The notes under the pieces: generated by a model
Databases searched by the model: none
What the model was told of the DNA's origin: nothing
What the model saw: only the letters and a program-made list of their open reading frames with translations
Shown here: one piece after another, positions 60,165 to 64,000 of the stretch
Numbering within the stretch: the stretch's first letter is position 1
Layout of the letters: each line of letters begins with the position of its first letter
From: Dioscorea cayenensis subsp. rotundata
Taxonomy: Eukaryota > Streptophyta > Magnoliopsida > Dioscoreales > Dioscoreaceae
Direction of reading: 5' to 3'
Assembly (NCBI RefSeq): GCF_009730915.1
Contig: NC_052482.1
Coordinates: forward strand, 20,056,345 to 20,120,344
DNA: 64,000 nt
Position numbers and translations under genes: made by a program

Positions 60165-63100
60165 CTAATTGCAGCCATGGCCACCATCAATGAAAGGATA
60201 GCCATATAAATCATTCTCCACAGAGCCAAATCTAGTTCCATTTTCCTCCATGAGCCTTTCCTCTACCCTTCCTCCAAGGCCCAAGAAGTCTCTGGTCATA
60301 TATTTCATGTGCGTTATAGGAGTCAGTGTTGGTGCAAACAACATTGTTTGATCACCATCTCCATGCATTTCCATCCCCATGTTTGGCGTATGCTCTGGTA
60401 CCTTCAACATTCCTCGGACACCGGCTTCTTCCATGCCCATCCTCATATTTGGCGTCGATTCCCGCATAGGTAAATATTCCTTGTACACCGGTTCTTTGCA
60501 TGCCCATTACTATATTCTGCATCGGCTTCAGCATCGGTAGTATACCTTGGACATTATCTCCTTGAATGCCCTTTCCCTTATTTGATTTTGGCTCTTGTAC
60601 TGATAACTTTTCTTGAGCATTAGCTCCTTGAATGCCCATCCCCATTTTAGGTGTTGGCTTTTGTATCGGTAACATGTTCTGGACACCAATTTCTTGTATG
60701 CTTATCCCCATACGTGGATCTCGCCCTAGTGCTTGGATACCAACTTCATGTATATCCACCCTTGTGTTTGGTGACTGTAATATCGCTTGACCACCAGCTT
60801 CATGAATGCTTGTCCCCATCTTCAATGCTGGCATCATTGCTTGACCACCAACTCCATGGATATTTACTTCTATGTTAGATATCTGCTCTGATACAGGTAG
60901 TATTCCATGCATACCTACATTTATATTGGATGTCTGCTCTGATACATGTAGCATTACTTGATCATTGCCAACCCCATGCTTGTCCAAGCCCGTGCTTTGT
61001 TCAACCTCAACCATATCTTCATCACTAGGATATGGTCCAAGCAACAACTTTTGGAAGCTCATATCCTGCTGCCTTTCTGAGAAATATTGATGCTGTTGAT
61101 AACCACCGGCATTATTATTATTTGTAGTAAGTGTATCACCTACTGATTGTGTCAGAAGTGGTGCATATTTTGGACTACTAAATAAAATCCCAACCATTGT
61201 TGCCTTTTTAATCATGCTAGTTACTGATGAACATACCTCTGAAAGTGACTTATTGAGCTGGAGCTGATTCATTGATGAGTTGGGAATATTAACTTCAGAG
61301 ATGTTAACATTGTTGTTGTCATTATTGCTTTGGCTCAGAGTCAACAATGGGTTGATCATTGATAGATCGAATCCTCTAGTAGTGTTTGGTATCGATGTAT
61401 GATGATAAATACCATCATGGTTGATGACTGGATATGATTCAGTATCTGGAATAGTAGTCAAGTTGAGGTTAATGTTGTTGTTGGTTAATGGCAAAGAAGG
61501 GTCAAATCCTCCTCCAATGGTGACTGGGATAGATAAAGGTGACAAATTAAATCCTCTAGTTGTAATCGGGGCCAATGAACTAGGATAAGTGCCACCATTA
61601 TTGACGACTGAAGATTCAGTGGCCAAAATTGCAGTGAAGTCAGAGTTGACATTGTTGTTGATGTGGGTGGATACAGGAAAGAAATCGGATCTTCTAGTGT
61701 TGATTGGGGCAAGTGAATGAGAATGAGTGCCACCATAATTGATACCTGCAGATGATTCAGTAGTAGCAGGAATAGAAGCAATATTGATGTTACCATTGTT
61801 GCTATTAGTGTAGGTAGACGAAAGAGAGAGATTGCATCTTCTAGTGCTGGTCAAAACTGATGAATGAGGATAAATGCCAACTGATGATGATTCAATAGTT
61901 GAAATAGTACCAAAGTTGATGTTGTTGTTGTTGCTGTGCGAAGCTTGAGAGAAAAGAAGTGATCCTCCATCAATGGTTGGAACTAGTGAACGAGGATAAG
62001 TGATGCCATAGTTGATGACTGAAGGTGATTCAGGGGTAGTTGGAATGGTAGTGACATTGAGATCGATGCCATTGTTCTTATCATTGTGAGTGGATGGAGT
62101 TGAGTAAGCATTGGTATCCAACCAATTGGTGTAGTTATGTTCTTCTTGCTGGGAGGCTTGAGGGGTGTATTCCATGTTGTTATACATTGGAATATGTATC
62201 TGAGTCTCTTGTTCAGGAGCTTGAGAGATGTATTCCATGTTGTTGTATATTGGATGGACTGAATGCGTCTCTTGTTCAGGAGTTTGATGGTTGTATTCCA
62301 TACTATTATACCTTGAGAAACCCATCTCTATATCTGGTTGTAGCCGTAGTTCAAGCCCACGCTCTTGCTCAGACTCTGACTCAGGTTGTTCAGCCCTCTG
62401 ATGAGGATATTCCATATCCTCTTGCCTCTGTGTATTTTCTGACGATTCCATTATATCTTTTATCGCAGCCTCACAATAAACTCGATGCGCCACATAGCTA
62501 TCTCTCCTGGTTATACAAAAAATAATAGAAAGATAAATCTAAAATCATATACCAAAAATTAGTTATTCATTATTCTTGATATAGTGTCATAATTATTAAA
62601 TGTTTAGTACTCGACATGGTATCAGAGTTATTGTCTTTTTATAGTATTGATATGGTAGCAGTGCAATGTTTTTATATTCGTAAAATATTACTTGAAATAT
62701 TGTTTTTAAGTTATGATTGCATCTAAATTATTTTGTTATATTTTTAATATGGTATTGGAGTTATTATTTTATATAATTGCTATGTATTTAAACTATACAT
62801 AAATATAATTATATATAGTGTTAAATATATTTTTTCTATTACTAATTTAATATGAAATAATTATTGTCTATAAATATGAATATGAAAGTTAACTAACCGG
62901 GAGAAAATTGTGTCACACTCGCACTTGTACTCACGAATGCCGCAAATCTTCATGTGAGCTTTCCAATCAGAAATGACAGCATATATCTTATTGCATTTCT
63001 CACACTTCAATTTTTTCAAACCGTGCTTCCGACAATAATGTTTCTTGATTCCTGTGAGATCACCAAGAGCGCGGGAAGGATCATGATGCACACATGTCTC

Positions 63101-63532
63101 CTCTGGGCATACATACACTTTTTTCTTCACCTCTTTCCCAGCTGGCCTTTGTCTCAGCTTCCAAGGTAAGTTGTGACCACGACGATGCAATTGGAGATTC
63201 TGGTCACGTTGAAAGCCTTTGTTGCATACTTCACAAACAAACCGGTTTGTTGCCATCAGTATCTCTGGTGGTAATGCCACCACTTCAGCATTAGGGTCTG
63301 TTTCATTAATTCAGGTTTAATGCTAAATGAATTATAGATTTTTAATTACTAATAAAAAATTTAAATAAGAATTACCTGGGTTTCCAGCAGAGTTCCTTTT
63401 TCTCCTCGGTCTTCGACCATGCTGAGGTTGTTCACCTGTTTGAGGATTGAGTTCAGGGATCTCTTCATTATAGTGGTTGTTGGTAGGATTGAAGGGTGCA
63501 AGGAGAAATTCACGAAAGTTTTCTTCAGCCAT
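60165..63532 (-). CDS. IDD: INDETERMINATE-domain zinc-finger protein with expanded repeat-rich C-terminus (IDD-2)
   Basis: Three exons, 63376-63532, 62898-63297 and 60165-62506. After discounting one extra base at 60472-60474 the protein is about 965 aa, far longer than the usual 350-600. N-terminus MAEENFREFL, basic RRPRRKRNSAGNPGDPNAEV, then four ID-domain fingers (residues about 72-210): FVCEVCNKGFQRDQNLQLHR, VYVCPEETCVHHDPSRAL, LKCEKCNKIYAVISDWKAH, YKCECDTIFSRRDSYVAHR, ligands intact. The C-terminal part has three repeat blocks (YN[NS]MEY units; five Asn/Thr/Ser-rich units of about 43-59 aa; about eleven 18-23-aa units with HG.G.Q..LP). The family motifs survive around the last block: SMIKKATMVG (compare MSATALLQKAAQMG) before it and MTRDFLGLGG after it. 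Intron phases equal those of IDD-1. Nuclear transcription factor by family. Confidence 0.88.
60450..61010 (-). repeat. Block C of IDD-2 coding repeats
   Basis: DNA-level units of 54-69 bases encode the HG.G.Q..LP repeats; spellings such as ggtatccaagg-type and cccatcc recur on the plus strand as tgcccatccccat. Units nearest the 3' end (60430-60680) are the most alike, the 5' ones more worn. Confidence 0.7.
60472..60474 (-). other. One-base frameshift in a TTT run of IDD-2
   Basis: Minus strand GGAATATTTACCTATG. With one T fewer the repeat phrase G-I-L-P-M continues into TPNMRMGM and on to the MTRDFLG motif. As written, the frame runs 43 codons into unrelated sequence before stopping at 60352. 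Confidence 0.85.
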
Positions 63533-64000
63533 CCTAATAAACCATCAATTTCGTAAAAATAATGCATAATTAGTAAAACCAAAAACATTAAAAAAATATT
63601 ATTTGTCAATAAAATAGCAAGTGATATTTTCTTTTTTGAAAAACATTTCTGCCAACTCAGTCATAAATGACTTAAAAGTACCAATCAAATGCTCTAAAAT
63701 GATTCTATTGAGTAATTTGATTATTTTATTAAATATATTTGTTAATTAAATTCTAAATTAATAAAATAAATAAAAGCTTATTATTAATTAAAAAAAAATC
63801 AAATTATAATTTTTAAATAGTTATTTTAATTTATAATAATTAAATTAAAATATAATTAACTTTATATAAATTTTTAACCTTAGCAAGGTATAAACCACTA
63901 ATCCCCACCTCAGTATTCCATCCCTAACCTAACATGCCAAAGATATAAACAATGGCCCTATTAGTAAAAGAAGACTTGTTGAGAGTGATAGAATTGATTT
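63533..64000. other. Upstream region of IDD-2
   Basis: 468 bases of AT-rich DNA at the window edge that should include the 5' leader and proximal promoter of IDD-2. No defensible motif. Confidence 0.35.

Noticed and set aside
60651-62525. Plus-strand ORFs and the minus-strand ORF at 61485-61796
   Set aside because: Reflections of the repeated IDD-2 coding sequence in other frames.

Overview
The window is nuclear DNA from a flowering plant. Genes carry many introns with GT-AG borders (one GC-AG), exons sit in very AT-rich spacers, and LTR retrotransposons, LINE fragments, a SINE and several MITE-type DNA elements lie between and inside genes. All recognised products are plant families (JOX-type dioxygenase, ALFIN-LIKE, CRINKLY4-related kinase, plant PI-PLC, INDETERMINATE-domain zinc fingers). 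The species cannot be read from the sequence. The moderate exon GC does not look grass-like, but this is a weak hint. A 1000-base run of N (7689-8688) shows this is a draft scaffold.

Layout. 1-7688 is retrotransposon: a decayed Ty3/gypsy element on the minus strand, a PIF/Harbinger-type MITE (2328-3148), then a stack of LTR pieces in alternating orientation. From 9.2 to 47.6 kb lies a gene block: JOX-type 2-oxoglutarate dioxygenase (+), ALFIN-LIKE PHD protein (-), FCP1/SCP-type HAD phosphatase (+), CRINKLY4-related receptor kinase (-), rhodanese-like protein STR11 (-) and two tandem PI-PLC genes (-). A LINE fragment (18-20.6 kb) and a hAT-like element (20.9-21.7 kb) separate ALFIN-LIKE from the phosphatase. 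47.6-53.8 kb is gene-poor AT-rich DNA. 54-63.5 kb holds two convergent INDETERMINATE-domain (IDD) zinc-finger genes: one ends just after the fourth finger, and the other is unusually long with three blocks of internal amino-acid repeats.

How the genes relate. No operon-like pathway is present. By my recollection of Arabidopsis locus numbers, however, the order JOX - AL - HAD phosphatase - CCR3 - PLC is the union of two Arabidopsis arrangements: JOX3-HAD-CCR3-PLC7 on chromosome 3, and JOX-AL pairs elsewhere. That would make it a conserved ancestral block (see findings). Individual roles would be jasmonate catabolism, H3K4me3 reading, phosphatase and receptor-kinase signalling, plastid rhodanese function, phosphoinositide hydrolysis, and IDD-type transcription control.

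Three otherwise intact genes (receptor kinase, second PLC, long IDD) each need removal of one base from a short homopolymer to restore the frame. This looks more like base-calling error in the assembly than three separate pseudogenes. Exon borders were assigned by eye from splice consensus, reading-frame phase and family conservation.
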